DNA from: Blastocatellia bacterium UBA7656
Lineage (GTDB): Bacteria > Acidobacteriota > Blastocatellia > UBA7656
Length of the DNA stretch: 64,000 nt
Assembly: GCA_002483445.1 (NCBI GenBank)
Contig: DLHY01000051.1
Coordinates: 16,265 to 80,264, forward strand
Direction: 5' to 3'
Under the pieces are notes generated by a model, which was not told where the DNA came from, searched no databases, and saw only the letters and a program-made list of their open reading frames with translations. This document shows, piece by piece, positions 18,048 through 26,575 of the stretch (position 1 is the first letter of the stretch; each line of letters starts with the position of its first letter). The translations under genes and the position numbers were made by a program.

Positions 18048-18689
18048 TCACGGGCTTTCACTTCTGATCGAAACTATGAACGCTGAAACGACGCGCGAGA
18101 GTTCATCGAGATGGCCTTCGAAGAAATGATCCGCGCCTTCGATCACCTTCATCTGAACCGGGCCGTTGAGCGCGGCCATGAGTTTTTCAAGATCGGCGAC
18201 TGAGCCGAACTCGTCCTGTCCGCCCTGAACGAAGAGCCTGGGTTTATCGCATATCGCTTCGCTCGCGAAATCATATTTCGAAACCGGCGTCCCGACAGCG
18301 ATCAGCGCGCCGATGAGAGGGTTCGGGCAGCCTGCGCGAAGCAGCACCGCGGCTCCGAATGAAAAGCCCGCGAGCCATATTTCCGCGCCCGTATATTTTT
18401 CTTCGATGAATCGAATCATTGAGCGAAGATCGTTTTGTTCACCGCGTCCCTCGTCATGCTTGCCTTCGCTTCGACCCGCGCCCCGAAAGTTGAATCGGAG
18501 TGTGGCAAATCCTGAATCGAAAAACGCCTTTGCGATTCGGTAGACGACCTTGTTGTGCATCGTCCCGCCGAAGAGCGGATGAGGATGGCATACGACGGCA
18601 GCGCGCGTTATCTCACCCGCAGGCTCTTTCAGTATTGCTTCGATCCTGCCCGCAGGGCCGGAGATGAATATGTTGCCGGTTAAATCCAT
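18048..18689 (-). CDS. Alpha/beta hydrolase (CocE/DLH-like small esterase family)
   Basis: 213 residues. The nucleophile elbow is GFSFGAAV (Ser), preceded by an HPHPLFGGTMHNKVV segment and RFNFRGAGRSEG, a combination typical of the small alpha/beta-superfamily hydrolases annotated from DUF/COG2945-like families. The acid (GGQDEFG) and His (GADHFFEGH) complete the triad. No signal peptide. It converges tail-to-tail with pilT, with 6 bases between. Substrate unknown. Confidence 0.85.
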   Translation of the reverse strand: MDLTGNIFISGPAGRIEAILKEPAGEITRAAVVCHPHPLFGGTMHNKVVYRIAKAFFDSGFATLRFNFRGAGRSEGKHDEGRGEQNDLRSMIRFIEEKYTGAEIWLAGFSFGAAVLLRAGCPNPLIGALIAVGTPVSKYDFASEAICDKPRLFVQGGQDEFGSVADLEKLMAALNGPVQMKVIEGADHFFEGHLDELSRVVSAFIVSIRSESP

Positions 18690-18701
18690 GCCAAAACTTT
18701 A

Positions 18702-18903
18702 AGAAGGCAAAAGCAAAAAGGCAAAAGGAAAAAGGTTTGATCCTGCGCCCCTCCGGGGCGCGTCAGATTTGCGTCTGCCTTCCGGTGCCTTCTGCACCGG
18801 TTAATATCCCTCGCCCCTTCAGGGCAAAATAGTATTTTCCGACGAGAGCCTGATACTCATACTCTTGCCTCTTGCCTTTTTCCTTTTGCCTTTTTCCTTT
18901 TTT
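18702..18903. repeat. Inverted islands of GGCAAAAGG motif with three GC-rich hairpins between
   Basis: AAGGCAAAAGCAAAAAGGC at about 18704 and its reverse complement TTGCCTTTTTCCTTTTGCC at about 18869-18895 flank the spacer between the hydrolase and the M20 peptidase. Between them lie small palindromes GCGCCCC-TCC-GGGGCGC, CCGGTGC-CTTCT-GCACCGG and CGCCCC-TTCA-GGGC. The island may fold into a branched structure; function unknown. Confidence 0.7.
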
Positions 18904-18941
18904 CTGCGGTAGATTCACCGCACGCGACGAAGAGGAAAAAC

Positions 18942-20342
18942 ATGAAAAAACTTCTGATCATAGTTCTGCTGCTCGTATCAATCTCGAATGTCAAATCTGT
19001 TCACGCGCAGGAGCCAGACTGGAATCGGGCCGGTGATGAAGCCGTCGCTTTGCTGTCGGAATATCTCCGCATCGATACGACGAATCCTCCGGGCAATGAA
19101 TCGCGCTCGGCTCAGTTCTTCGCACGTCTTCTCCGACGCGAAGGCATCGAAAGCCAGGTCTTCGAATCCGCGCCGGGACGAGCGAATCTTTTCGCGCGTC
19201 TCAAAGGCAACGGGCGCAAGCGCGCGCTGATACTGCTCAATCACATGGATGTCGTTCCCGCTGACCGGCAATTCTGGACTATCGACGTCTTCAGCGGCGC
19301 GATGCGCGACGGATACCTTTATGGTCGAGGCGCTCTCGATATGAAGAGCCTCGGGGCAGCTCAGTTGATGACGATGATTCTACTCAAGCGAGCGGGCGTC
19401 GCGCTCGACCGCGATGTGATATTTCTGGCTACAGCCGATGAGGAGGCGGGCGGACGCCAAGGCGCGGGATGGTTCGTCCGCGATCACCCGGAACTCATCA
19501 GCGACGCTGAATTCCTTCTGACCGAAGGCGGCAACAACTTCGTCATCGATAATCGCGTGATTTACTACGGTATAGGCGCGACCGAAAAGACTCCCTGCTG
19601 GTTGAGGCTGACTGCAAAGGGAACTCCCGGACACGGCAGCGTGCCTCAGACTAATTCGGCCCCGTCGCGCCTGATTCGCGCGCTCGGAAAGCTCGAAGCC
19701 TTTCAAACTGAATTGAAAGTAACTCCGGCGGTCGCCCGTTATTTTCGCGAACTGGCAGCCCTGCAACCCGACGCGGAATCGAGACGCGCTTACTCCGATA
19801 TCAATGCGGCGATCCGCGATCCGAAACTCGCCAGCCTCCTTTTGTCGCTGCCTCAAAATGCCGCGCTGCTTCGCAATACCATTCAGCCGACGGTTGTGAA
19901 TATCGGCAGCAAGACGAACGTCATCGCGCCCATAGCGACGGCTGAAATCGATTGCCGCCTGCTTCCCGGAGAGAATCCCGCGGATTTCGTCGCCGAGATC
20001 AAACGGGTGATCGATGATCCGACGATTCAGGTTGAAACCATTCTCGCGTTCGGCGCGACCGAATCTCCCATCGATACGGAGTTTCATCAAGTCATCACCG
20101 ACACGATAAAGGCCGGGGACGCTTCGGCGCGTTTCGTTCACGGCGTGCTGGCAGGATTTACCGACAGCCATTTCTTCCGCGATAGAGGAATCGTGTGTTA
20201 CGGCTTTTCGCCTTTTATGATTCCAGCATCGGACTTCACCGGCGTGCATGGAAACGACGAGCGCATTCCGGCGGGCGCCTATCGCGACGGAATCAAACTG
20301 CTTTATAATGTGACGCGCCGATTGTGCGCCTCGCAGCCGTGA
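18942..20342 (+). CDS. Exported M20-family metallopeptidase (ArgE/DapE/carboxypeptidase Ss1-like)
   Basis: 466 residues with a signal peptide (MKKLLIIVLLLVSISNVKSVHAQ). M20 hallmarks are the first metal-ligand motif LLNHMDVVP, GRGALDMKS, the catalytic Glu-Glu pair in ATADEEAGG, the lid domain with GTPGHGSVP, and a C-terminal His ligand region (AGFTDSHFFRDRG). It would hydrolyse peptide or N-acyl amino-acid bonds in the periplasm using two zinc ions. AGAGGAAAAAC precedes ATG 18942. It is followed after 20 bases by sixA. Confidence 0.9.
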   Translation: MKKLLIIVLLLVSISNVKSVHAQEPDWNRAGDEAVALLSEYLRIDTTNPPGNESRSAQFFARLLRREGIESQVFESAPGRANLFARLKGNGRKRALILLNHMDVVPADRQFWTIDVFSGAMRDGYLYGRGALDMKSLGAAQLMTMILLKRAGVALDRDVIFLATADEEAGGRQGAGWFVRDHPELISDAEFLLTEGGNNFVIDNRVIYYGIGATEKTPCWLRLTAKGTPGHGSVPQTNSAPSRLIRALGKLEAFQTELKVTPAVARYFRELAALQPDAESRRAYSDINAAIRDPKLASLLLSLPQNAALLRNTIQPTVVNIGSKTNVIAPIATAEIDCRLLPGENPADFVAEIKRVIDDPTIQVETILAFGATESPIDTEFHQVITDTIKAGDASARFVHGVLAGFTDSHFFRDRGIVCYGFSPFMIPASDFTGVHGNDERIPAGAYRDGIKLLYNVTRRLCASQP

Positions 20343-20362
20343 GTATTTCAGAGAGGATCGTT

Positions 20363-20863
20363 ATGAAAACTCTTCTGCTTTTGCGTCACGCGAAATCGAG
20401 TTGGGACGAACCGGGCTTGAGAGACTTCGAACGCCCTTTGGCCGGGCGAGGCAAACGCGATGCTCCGCGCATGGGCGAAGCTCTCAGCGAGCGCGGCCCG
20501 TTGCCTGATTACGTTTTAAGTTCCCCGGCTCAACGAGCCAGATCGACTATGAAGGCTTTCATCAAAGCGGCGGGTCTGGATATAGAGCCGCAGTTCGAAG
20601 AAGGCATCTACGGAGCGTCATCCGCCGAATTGCTGAAGATCGCGCGACGTTTGCCCGATACGAGCGCGTGTGCGTTGATGGTCGGACATAATCCGGGATT
20701 CGAAGATATGGTCAGTCGGCTCACAGGCTCGTTCGACCGTATGCCGACGGCTGCCCTGGCCTGCATCGAGTTCGATATCGAGCGATGGGAAGATATGGAA
20801 GACGGGCAGGGAAAACTTGCCTGGCTGCTCACTCCTAAGCAGCTTGGCGGAGGGGATGATTGA
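20363..20863 (+). CDS. sixA: Phosphohistidine phosphatase SixA-like (histidine phosphatase superfamily)
   Basis: 166 residues starting MKTLLLLRHAKSSWDEPGLRDFERPLAGRGKRDA, with the catalytic LLRHAKSSW motif (RHG histidine) and the second catalytic histidine in LMVGHNPGFED. SixA removes phosphate from phosphohistidine in HPt or PTS proteins. The start is set at ATG 20363 because GAGAGG precedes it; an in-frame upstream codon at 20324 lies in the M20 gene. The downstream DinB gene begins 2 bases after its stop. Confidence 0.88.
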   Translation: MKTLLLLRHAKSSWDEPGLRDFERPLAGRGKRDAPRMGEALSERGPLPDYVLSSPAQRARSTMKAFIKAAGLDIEPQFEEGIYGASSAELLKIARRLPDTSACALMVGHNPGFEDMVSRLTGSFDRMPTAALACIEFDIERWEDMEDGQGKLAWLLTPKQLGGGDD

Positions 20864-20865
20864 TC

Positions 20866-21339
20866 ATGGATGAGACTGTGCTGAGGAATAACCTGATCGA
20901 ATTATTGAAAGGGGCCAGCGCGCATGTCGGGGCGGAGCGCGCGCTTGAAGGAGTGAAGGCGGAACTTGCCGTCGTGCGACCGTCTGGCTTGCATTCGATA
21001 TGGGAGCATCTCGAACACATGCGACTGGCTCAGGAAGATATACTTCGCTATGCGACAGACCCGAACTGGAAATCGCCCCCGTGGCCCGACGGCTACTGGC
21101 CCGTGGAGACGGACGCGCTCACCGATGAGATGTGGGCTGCTTCGGTGAAAAAATTTTTCGCCGATCTCGAAGAAGTGGCCGCGCTCGTTGAGAACTCCGG
21201 CATCGATCTCACGTCGGTGATTCCGCACGGCGAGGGGCATACATATCTTCGCGAAGTTCTGCTCGTGGCCGATCACAACTCTTATCACCTGGGCCAGATC
21301 GTTCATATCAGAAAGACGCTCGGAGACTGGCCCGAATAA
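20866..21339 (+). CDS. DinB-family protein
   Basis: 157 residues from ATG 20866, with GGAGGGG at 20849-20855. The four-helix DinB fold is suggested by SGLHSIWEHLEHMRLAQEDIL (first His of the metal triad) and ADHNSYHLGQIVHIRK (the other two). These proteins are metal-binding; most are uncharacterised and some are thiol-transferases. It is co-transcribed with sixA. Function not predictable. Confidence 0.85.
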   Translation: MDETVLRNNLIELLKGASAHVGAERALEGVKAELAVVRPSGLHSIWEHLEHMRLAQEDILRYATDPNWKSPPWPDGYWPVETDALTDEMWAASVKKFFADLEEVAALVENSGIDLTSVIPHGEGHTYLREVLLVADHNSYHLGQIVHIRKTLGDWPE

Positions 21340-21407
21340 CTGTCCGCGCGATTTGAATGAAGGTCATCGGCTGCTCGATATGCTTCGCCGCCCATTGCCG
21401 TTTCGGT

Positions 21408-22664
21408 TCAACTATTAACCATCCATTCGAGAATCGCGCGGGCCAATTCTTCGCCCGCGTCCTCCTGTATGAAATGACCCGCGTCTTTGATAGTCACCGG
21501 CGGCGCGCAGTTTTTGAATACCGAACGTAAGAATTTTTCAGCGGGCGCGGTAATCGGATCGCCATCAGCCCACGGCAAAAACACAGGCAGGTCGAGCGCC
21601 CTGAGTTTTTCAATCGCGCAGCGATTATCATAAGCGCCCGCGTGATCGAGTCTCGTCGGAACGAGTCGCGGAAATGCCAGCGCGGCAGCCTGATACTCCT
21701 TCGCGGGAAACGGCGCAGCATAAGCCTGAAGCTCCGACTCAGTGATGGTTTTTCGCTTGAGAGTGTTTCGCATAAGCAAGGGAACGTCGAGCATTTCAAC
21801 CCGCTGAGAAAATCTGCGCCATCTCTTAAACGCTTGAGTCGCGCCTCGTCCGTCAGCTATGCCAGTGTTCGTAGCAACCAGTCGCGAAAATCTTTCAGGC
21901 ATCTGCGCCAGCGCGCGAAGCCCAAGCATCCCGCCCCAGTCCTGACATACGAGCGTGATGTTTTTCAAATCCAGCGATTCGATGAAATGTCGCACCCATC
22001 GCACGTGCGATTTATAACTGTAAGCATTCGCCTGTGTAGGTTTGTCCGACCGACCGAAGCCTATCAGGTCAGGCACCACGACGCGCCCCGTGGAAGAGAG
22101 CGGCTCGATCATCTTTCGGTAGAGATAGCCCCACGTCGGTTCGCCGTGCAGCATCAGTATGGGATCGCCCTCGCCTCTCTCGACGTAAGCCATGCGCAAG
22201 CCTTCGACTTCCGTGTAGTGAGGCTCATAACGAAAGTCCGGCAAATCCGCGAAGCGATCTTCAGGCGTTCGCAGAACCGCGCCTTCCGGCCACGAAATAT
22301 TCACTCCGGCGAACTGAGCGACTTTCAGCACATCGGCAGAGTCGATGCCGGGACTCGTTTGAGCGACCCAGATCAAAAACTCCATCAGGTCTGCGTCGAT
22401 TTCATGCTCCATCGGGCGAGGCTCATAGCGATCCCAATAACCGAATACTCTCGCCATCGAAGGGCGACCCCGGCCTGCGTCGATCAACTCAAGGCTGTAG
22501 AGATGATCATGCATTGATCGCCAGTAAACTGATCCTGCGCGCGTACCTGTCGCCTGCTCTATCGCCTCGGCGACCTGTGGCCTTGCGTCAAGCTCCTGTT
22601 CCCAGAGCAGCGGATCAGCGCGAAGACAGGAAAGCTCTTCATCCGTTGGAGTGATGAACTTCAT
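21408..22664 (-). CDS. Haloalkane dehalogenase-like alpha/beta hydrolase with extra N-terminal domain
   Basis: 418 residues, about 110 longer than typical haloalkane dehalogenases. Residues from about 130 onward show the fold: halide-site HGEPTWGYLYR, nucleophile Asp in LVCQDWGGMLG, acid in PWADGDP and catalytic His in DAGHFIQED. This is a complete Asp-Asp-His triad of the DhlA-like class, which hydrolyses carbon-halogen bonds to alcohols. The N-terminal 125 residues (TPTDEELSCLRADPLLWEQELDARP...) are a separate helical segment I do not recognise. Its ATG overlaps the stop of the upstream homologue by 4 bases, so both are in one operon with a quinone-oxidoreductase homologue. The dehalogenase activity is inferred; epoxide hydrolase-like function is less likely given the Trp after the nucleophile. 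Confidence 0.8.
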   Translation of the reverse strand: MKFITPTDEELSCLRADPLLWEQELDARPQVAEAIEQATGTRAGSVYWRSMHDHLYSLELIDAGRGRPSMARVFGYWDRYEPRPMEHEIDADLMEFLIWVAQTSPGIDSADVLKVAQFAGVNISWPEGAVLRTPEDRFADLPDFRYEPHYTEVEGLRMAYVERGEGDPILMLHGEPTWGYLYRKMIEPLSSTGRVVVPDLIGFGRSDKPTQANAYSYKSHVRWVRHFIESLDLKNITLVCQDWGGMLGLRALAQMPERFSRLVATNTGIADGRGATQAFKRWRRFSQRVEMLDVPLLMRNTLKRKTITESELQAYAAPFPAKEYQAAALAFPRLVPTRLDHAGAYDNRCAIEKLRALDLPVFLPWADGDPITAPAEKFLRSVFKNCAPPVTIKDAGHFIQEDAGEELARAILEWMVNS

Positions 22665-23584
22665 AGCTTTGCTCCCACCGTTCGATTCAGAAAATCAACG
22701 AGCGCGCGGGCGATGTCCGCTCCGCGATCATCCTGAAGAAAATGTCGCGCCCGGTCGAACGTCACCGGCCCTTCGGCTTTCGGCAGAAGTTCTTTCAAGC
22801 GATTGGCGAATTCAATCGAAAACACTTCGTCTCCCGGCGCCCACATCAACAGTGTAGGAATATCAACAAGCTCCGGCAGGCGATTTTCGATGGCTTTCAT
22901 ATCATCCCATCCGCGGTCTCCCTCGCGCACAGGAATAGTTCGCGGCCAGGTTAAAACGACGTGATCCGAATCCTTCTCGTCGAAGACGTGATGATAAGCG
23001 CGGGCTTCCTCTTCGCTCATGCCGCGCACTGTTGTCGCGGATGGGCCATGATGCGAAAGCGTTTTGTGACGCTTCATGAAAAACTGACCGATCAGCGGCG
23101 CGTGCCACGTAGTCCACGGGCGGGGCGATGCGTGAAATTTGCTGACCGTTCCCGTGAACAGCCATGTGTTCATCAAAACGAGCGCGTCGAGTCGTTCGAT
23201 TCTCTGCAATGCTGCGCCGACGCCCTGCGGCCCGCCCCAATCCTGCCCGACGATGACGAATCCGCGAAGATCCAATTGATCCATCAGCGATACGAGATCG
23301 GCTATGTGATGCGCGAAAGTAAGCGCGGCATCTTCGCGAGGATGATCCGAGTAGCCCGCGCCTACCCAGTCGGGCGCGATGGCGCGATAGCCCGATTCGA
23401 CCAGCGGCGTTATGAAATCGCGGTAGAGAAATCCCCACGTCGGATTGCCCGAAAGCAAAAGGACGGGGCGGCCCTCTCCTTCATCTATGTAAGCCATGCG
23501 TCGCCCGTTGACCGTGAGCGCGCGCTGTTGCCACGGGAAAATAGATTCGAGCCATTCAGGTTTTCTTCTCAATTCGAAATTCAT
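22661..23584 (-). CDS. Haloalkane dehalogenase-like alpha/beta hydrolase
   Basis: 307 residues from ATG 23584, 2 bases after the stop of the preceding gene. The active site is visible: halide-site SGNPTWGFLYR, nucleophile in VIVGQDWGGPQG, acid in MWAPGDEVFS and His in DRARHFLQDD. Length is normal for haloalkane dehalogenases. A longer frame beginning at 23782 overlaps the oxidoreductase gene and is rejected. It is a tandem paralogue of the following gene, but without the N-terminal extension and with Asn rather than Glu in the halide-site loop, so the two may differ in substrate. Confidence 0.82.
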   Translation of the reverse strand: MNFELRRKPEWLESIFPWQQRALTVNGRRMAYIDEGEGRPVLLLSGNPTWGFLYRDFITPLVESGYRAIAPDWVGAGYSDHPREDAALTFAHHIADLVSLMDQLDLRGFVIVGQDWGGPQGVGAALQRIERLDALVLMNTWLFTGTVSKFHASPRPWTTWHAPLIGQFFMKRHKTLSHHGPSATTVRGMSEEEARAYHHVFDEKDSDHVVLTWPRTIPVREGDRGWDDMKAIENRLPELVDIPTLLMWAPGDEVFSIEFANRLKELLPKAEGPVTFDRARHFLQDDRGADIARALVDFLNRTVGAKL

Positions 23585-23586
23585 GA

Positions 23587-24564
23587 CTACTCCATCGTCA
23601 ACACGACTTTGCCGGTGATTTTTCTTTCCGCCAGAGCGCGCATCGCTGCGGGCGCCTGGGCAAGCGGATATTCTCGCGATACCACAGGCTTGATCTGTTT
23701 TGCTTCGTACATTCGAATCAACTCGGCCTGCGCTTTCGCTGCATACTCCGTGTGACGCTCGACGTACCCGCCCCAGTAACAACCGACTATCGAAATATTT
23801 TTCAGAAGGATTCGATTCGCGGCGATGGTTGGAATGCGCCCGCCCGCGAATCCTATGACGATCAGGCGGCCTTCATTGGCTATACAGCGAGTCGATTGAT
23901 CGAATATGTCTCCGCCGACCGGATCATAAATGACATCAGCGCCGTGTCCATCGGTGATTCGTTTGACTTCATCCGCCCATTTCTCGTCGCTGTAGTTCAA
24001 AGCGAAATCGGCTCCCTGCGCGAGGCAGAATTCCAGCTTCTCATCGCTGCCGACAGTCGCGATGACTCGCGCGCCCGTCGCTTTTCCTATCTGCACGGCG
24101 GAACTCCCAACGCCGCCCGCAGCCGCATGAACCAGAAGCCATTCGCCTGCTCGCAACCCTCCGCGATCCTTGAGCGCGAGATAAGATGTCTGATAGATGA
24201 CCGGCATGGCTGCGGCTTCCGGGAAACTCATCGAATCGGGAATGTGAAAGACTCTGTGTTCGTGAGCCAGCGAATACTCCGCGTATCCGCACATCGATAC
24301 CATCGCCTGAACGTGATCGCCCGGAGCGAAATGTCTGACATCGCTTCCGACTCTGTCGATTATGCCCGCGACTTCGCTGCCCGGAGTGAAAGGAAAGGGA
24401 GGCCGCGCCTGATACTTGCCCTGAACCAAAAGTATGTCGAAGAAATTCAGGGCGGCGGCGCGATTGCGAATCCTTATCTCGCGCGCTCCCGGTTCGGGCA
24501 ACTCGACTTCCGCCAGCGTCATTCCTTCAGGCTCGCACCACTCGTTTACCTGCCACGCTTTCAT
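23587..24564 (-). CDS. NADPH:quinone oxidoreductase-type zinc-independent MDR protein
   Basis: 325 residues of the medium-chain dehydrogenase/reductase superfamily. Seen are the N-terminal GroES-like domain (NFFDILLVQGKY, PGSEVAGII), the NADPH-binding AAAGGVGSSAVQIGKATGA, and the terminal KITGKVVLTM typical of QOR-like enzymes. Zinc ligands of alcohol dehydrogenases are absent. It would reduce quinones or enoyl/enone substrates with NADPH. It is the first gene of a three-gene minus-strand operon with the two dehalogenase-like genes and is divergent from an enoyl-CoA hydratase gene. Confidence 0.88.
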   Translation of the reverse strand: MKAWQVNEWCEPEGMTLAEVELPEPGAREIRIRNRAAALNFFDILLVQGKYQARPPFPFTPGSEVAGIIDRVGSDVRHFAPGDHVQAMVSMCGYAEYSLAHEHRVFHIPDSMSFPEAAAMPVIYQTSYLALKDRGGLRAGEWLLVHAAAGGVGSSAVQIGKATGARVIATVGSDEKLEFCLAQGADFALNYSDEKWADEVKRITDGHGADVIYDPVGGDIFDQSTRCIANEGRLIVIGFAGGRIPTIAANRILLKNISIVGCYWGGYVERHTEYAAKAQAELIRMYEAKQIKPVVSREYPLAQAPAAMRALAERKITGKVVLTME

Positions 24565-24623
24565 CTTGTCTTTACCTTTCCTCAGTTGAAACTTGTTTCT
24601 ATATTGGCGCGTATTCTACACAT

Positions 24624-24642
24624 CCGACCGACCGGTTAGCAA
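24624..24642. promoter_or_regulatory. Candidate TetR-type operator in divergent promoter region
   Basis: The 165-bp region between the divergent oxidoreductase and enoyl-CoA hydratase genes contains CCGACCGACCGGTTAGC. This resembles the ACCGACCGGTCGGT-like palindromes bound by several TetR-family regulators of fatty-acid catabolism. Symmetry is imperfect and no regulator gene is nearby, so this is a weak call. Confidence 0.3.
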
Positions 24643-24729
24643 TAAAGACCCTCGCGCTGTTGACTGACTGCCCGCTCAAAGAGACAATCAGCAACGCGCT
24701 TTTGAATTTCAGGCGGAAGGAAATTTTTT

Positions 24730-25515
24730 ATGGCCGAAGACGTGATCATCGAAGTCAGCGACCGGATTGCAACTCTCACCTTCAATCGCCCCGACAAACT
24801 CAACGCCCTTAGCCGCGACATGCTTTTTCAATCAATCGAGATGCTGAAAAAATGGAGCCTCGATCCTCAGATCGGAGCAATCGTTGTGACGGGCGCGGGC
24901 CGAGCTTTCTGCGCGGGCGGAGATGTTTCGATGATGGCTCGCACGGATACGGAAACGCTCGAAGAAAAAATCGACGGGCTTCGCCAGATGCAGGAGCTTT
25001 CATTCCTGCTTTACAACACTCCGAAAGTGACCATAGCCGCCGTCAACGGATTCGCCATGGGCGCGGGACTCGGAGTCTGCCTCGCGTGCGACGTGCGCAT
25101 CGCTGCCTCTGAGGCGAAATTCGGAACCGCTTATGCGAAGGTCGGGTTTGGCGGCGACTTCGGAACGACGTGGCTGCTCACTCGCTACGCGGGAGCGCCG
25201 AAAGCGAAAGAATTATTTTTCCTCGCAGACCCGATAGACGCCGCGGAAGCGCACCGGCTGGGATTGATAAACCAGGTGGTCGCGAAGGATGAGTTGAATG
25301 CGCGTGTCACGGAAATAGCATCGCGCATCGCGAATGGGCCGTTGACCAGCTATCGCTACATGAAAGCCAACGTCAACCTTGCGACCAGCGCGGATTTTCG
25401 CACGCTGCTCGACCGCGAGGCCGAGACCCATCTCCGCTGCGGTCAGACCGAAGATCATAAGGAAGGCGTGCGAGCTTTCATGGAAAAACGCCCGCCGAAA
25501 TTCACAGGCAGGTAG
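24730..25515 (+). CDS. Enoyl-CoA hydratase/isomerase family protein
   Basis: 261 residues of the crotonase fold. Seen are the N-terminal IATLTFNRPDKLNALS, the first oxyanion-hole loop GAGRAFCAGGDVSMM, the second VNGFAMGAGLGVCLACDVRIAA, and GTAYAKVGFGGDFGTTWLL. The second-glutamate position of classical enoyl-CoA hydratases (Pro-Gly/Asp-x-Gly-Gly) is changed here to FGGDFGTTW, so exact chemistry (hydratase or isomerase) is uncertain. AGGCGGAAGG lies just before ATG 24730. A second crotonase gene follows. Confidence 0.88.
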   Translation: MAEDVIIEVSDRIATLTFNRPDKLNALSRDMLFQSIEMLKKWSLDPQIGAIVVTGAGRAFCAGGDVSMMARTDTETLEEKIDGLRQMQELSFLLYNTPKVTIAAVNGFAMGAGLGVCLACDVRIAASEAKFGTAYAKVGFGGDFGTTWLLTRYAGAPKAKELFFLADPIDAAEAHRLGLINQVVAKDELNARVTEIASRIANGPLTSYRYMKANVNLATSADFRTLLDREAETHLRCGQTEDHKEGVRAFMEKRPPKFTGR

Positions 25516-25516
25516 A

Positions 25517-25650
25517 GGTGACGCAATGCGGTCAGATTGCGCGCCTTGAAAGTACGAAATTTGAAGCTGCGCAAGCTCGTCTTGCGCCACATCTGTTTCA
25601 GGCGAGTCGATGAAAACTGAAAACTGAAAACTGAAAACTGAAAACTGTTT
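25517..25650. repeat. Two-hairpin repeat followed by GAAAACT array
   Basis: GTGACGCAATGCGGTCAGATTGCGCG (hairpin CGCAAT/ATTGCG) followed by CTTGAAAGTACGAAA and a second imperfect hairpin begins right after the stop of the first crotonase gene. CTGAAAACTGAAAACTG arrays follow from about 25613 to 25646. The first part matches 12169-12215 and 50031-50075, the array matches 8305-8337. Confidence 0.7.
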
Positions 25651-25662
25651 TCGGAGGGCGAG

Positions 25663-26463
25663 ATGGAGTTCAAGCAGATTCTTTATTCGAAAGAAAATCG
25701 CGTTGCCACGATCACGCTCAACCGCCCCGCGAAGCTCAACGCCTATTCCGAAGTTATGGTGCATGAAATCCTGGCTGCTCTTTCCTCGGCTCGCGATGAT
25801 GATGAGATTCGCGTCGTCATCATAACGGGAGCGGGGCGGGGCTTTTGTTCCGGCGGAGACATATCCACAGATTTTCAATACCCTGCGCGTTATCGCGGCC
25901 ATCGCATGGAAGCGATGCTTGAAATGCGCGAGAACATGCATCAACTCGTCACGCTGCTTCGCCGCTTCGACAAGCCAACTATTGCAGCAGTCAACGGCCC
26001 TGCTGTCGCTGGAGGATTGACGCTTGCGCTGTGTTGCGATTTTCGACTGGCCGCAGAAAGCGCGCGACTGGGCGATACGAGTTTGAAGTTCGCCCTCATA
26101 CCCGACGAAGGCGGAGCTTATCTCTTCCCGAAATATATGGGCCTTCAAAATGCGCTTCGCATGTCGCTCTTTTCAGAAGTTTACCCGGCGAGCCGAGCGA
26201 AAGAGCTTGGCCTTGTCACCGAGGTAGTGAAGGACGCGGAATTGATGACGACTGCGCGAGAGTGGGCCGAGCGTCTTGCCGACGGGCCGCCGATAGCGAT
26301 TCGCATGACGAAGCGGATGATGTACAAGCAGCAGACGATGGAGCTTGAAAATGCGCTTGAAGACGCGGCCCTATCGATTATGGTTACCAACTACACGGAT
26401 GACGTGAAGGAAGGAACCGCCGCATTCCATGAAAAGCGAAAACCGGATTTCAAAGGCCGCTGA
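25663..26463 (+). CDS. Enoyl-CoA hydratase/isomerase family protein
   Basis: 266 residues, crotonase fold, paralogous to the gene before it. Motifs are VATITLNRPAKLNAYS, GAGRGFCSGGDISTD, VNGPAVAGGLTLALCCDFRLAA and LKFALIPDEGGAYLFPKYMG, which retains a more canonical second active-site loop. The C-terminus EGTAAFHEKRKPDFKGR is typical of the family. CGGAGGGCGAG precedes ATG 25663. Together with the first crotonase it probably acts in fatty-acid or aromatic-acid beta-oxidation; no acyl-CoA dehydrogenase or thiolase is adjacent. Confidence 0.9.
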   Translation: MEFKQILYSKENRVATITLNRPAKLNAYSEVMVHEILAALSSARDDDEIRVVIITGAGRGFCSGGDISTDFQYPARYRGHRMEAMLEMRENMHQLVTLLRRFDKPTIAAVNGPAVAGGLTLALCCDFRLAAESARLGDTSLKFALIPDEGGAYLFPKYMGLQNALRMSLFSEVYPASRAKELGLVTEVVKDAELMTTAREWAERLADGPPIAIRMTKRMMYKQQTMELENALEDAALSIMVTNYTDDVKEGTAAFHEKRKPDFKGR

Positions 26464-26575
26464 TCATCAAAACAAAATCGTCGCCGGACTTTCCTTCGCG
26501 GTTTCTCTGGCGCAAAACGCGCGAGCGCAGGTAGCATTATGTCAAGTAGGGGAGATGAGGTAGCTTGAGGTTGAT

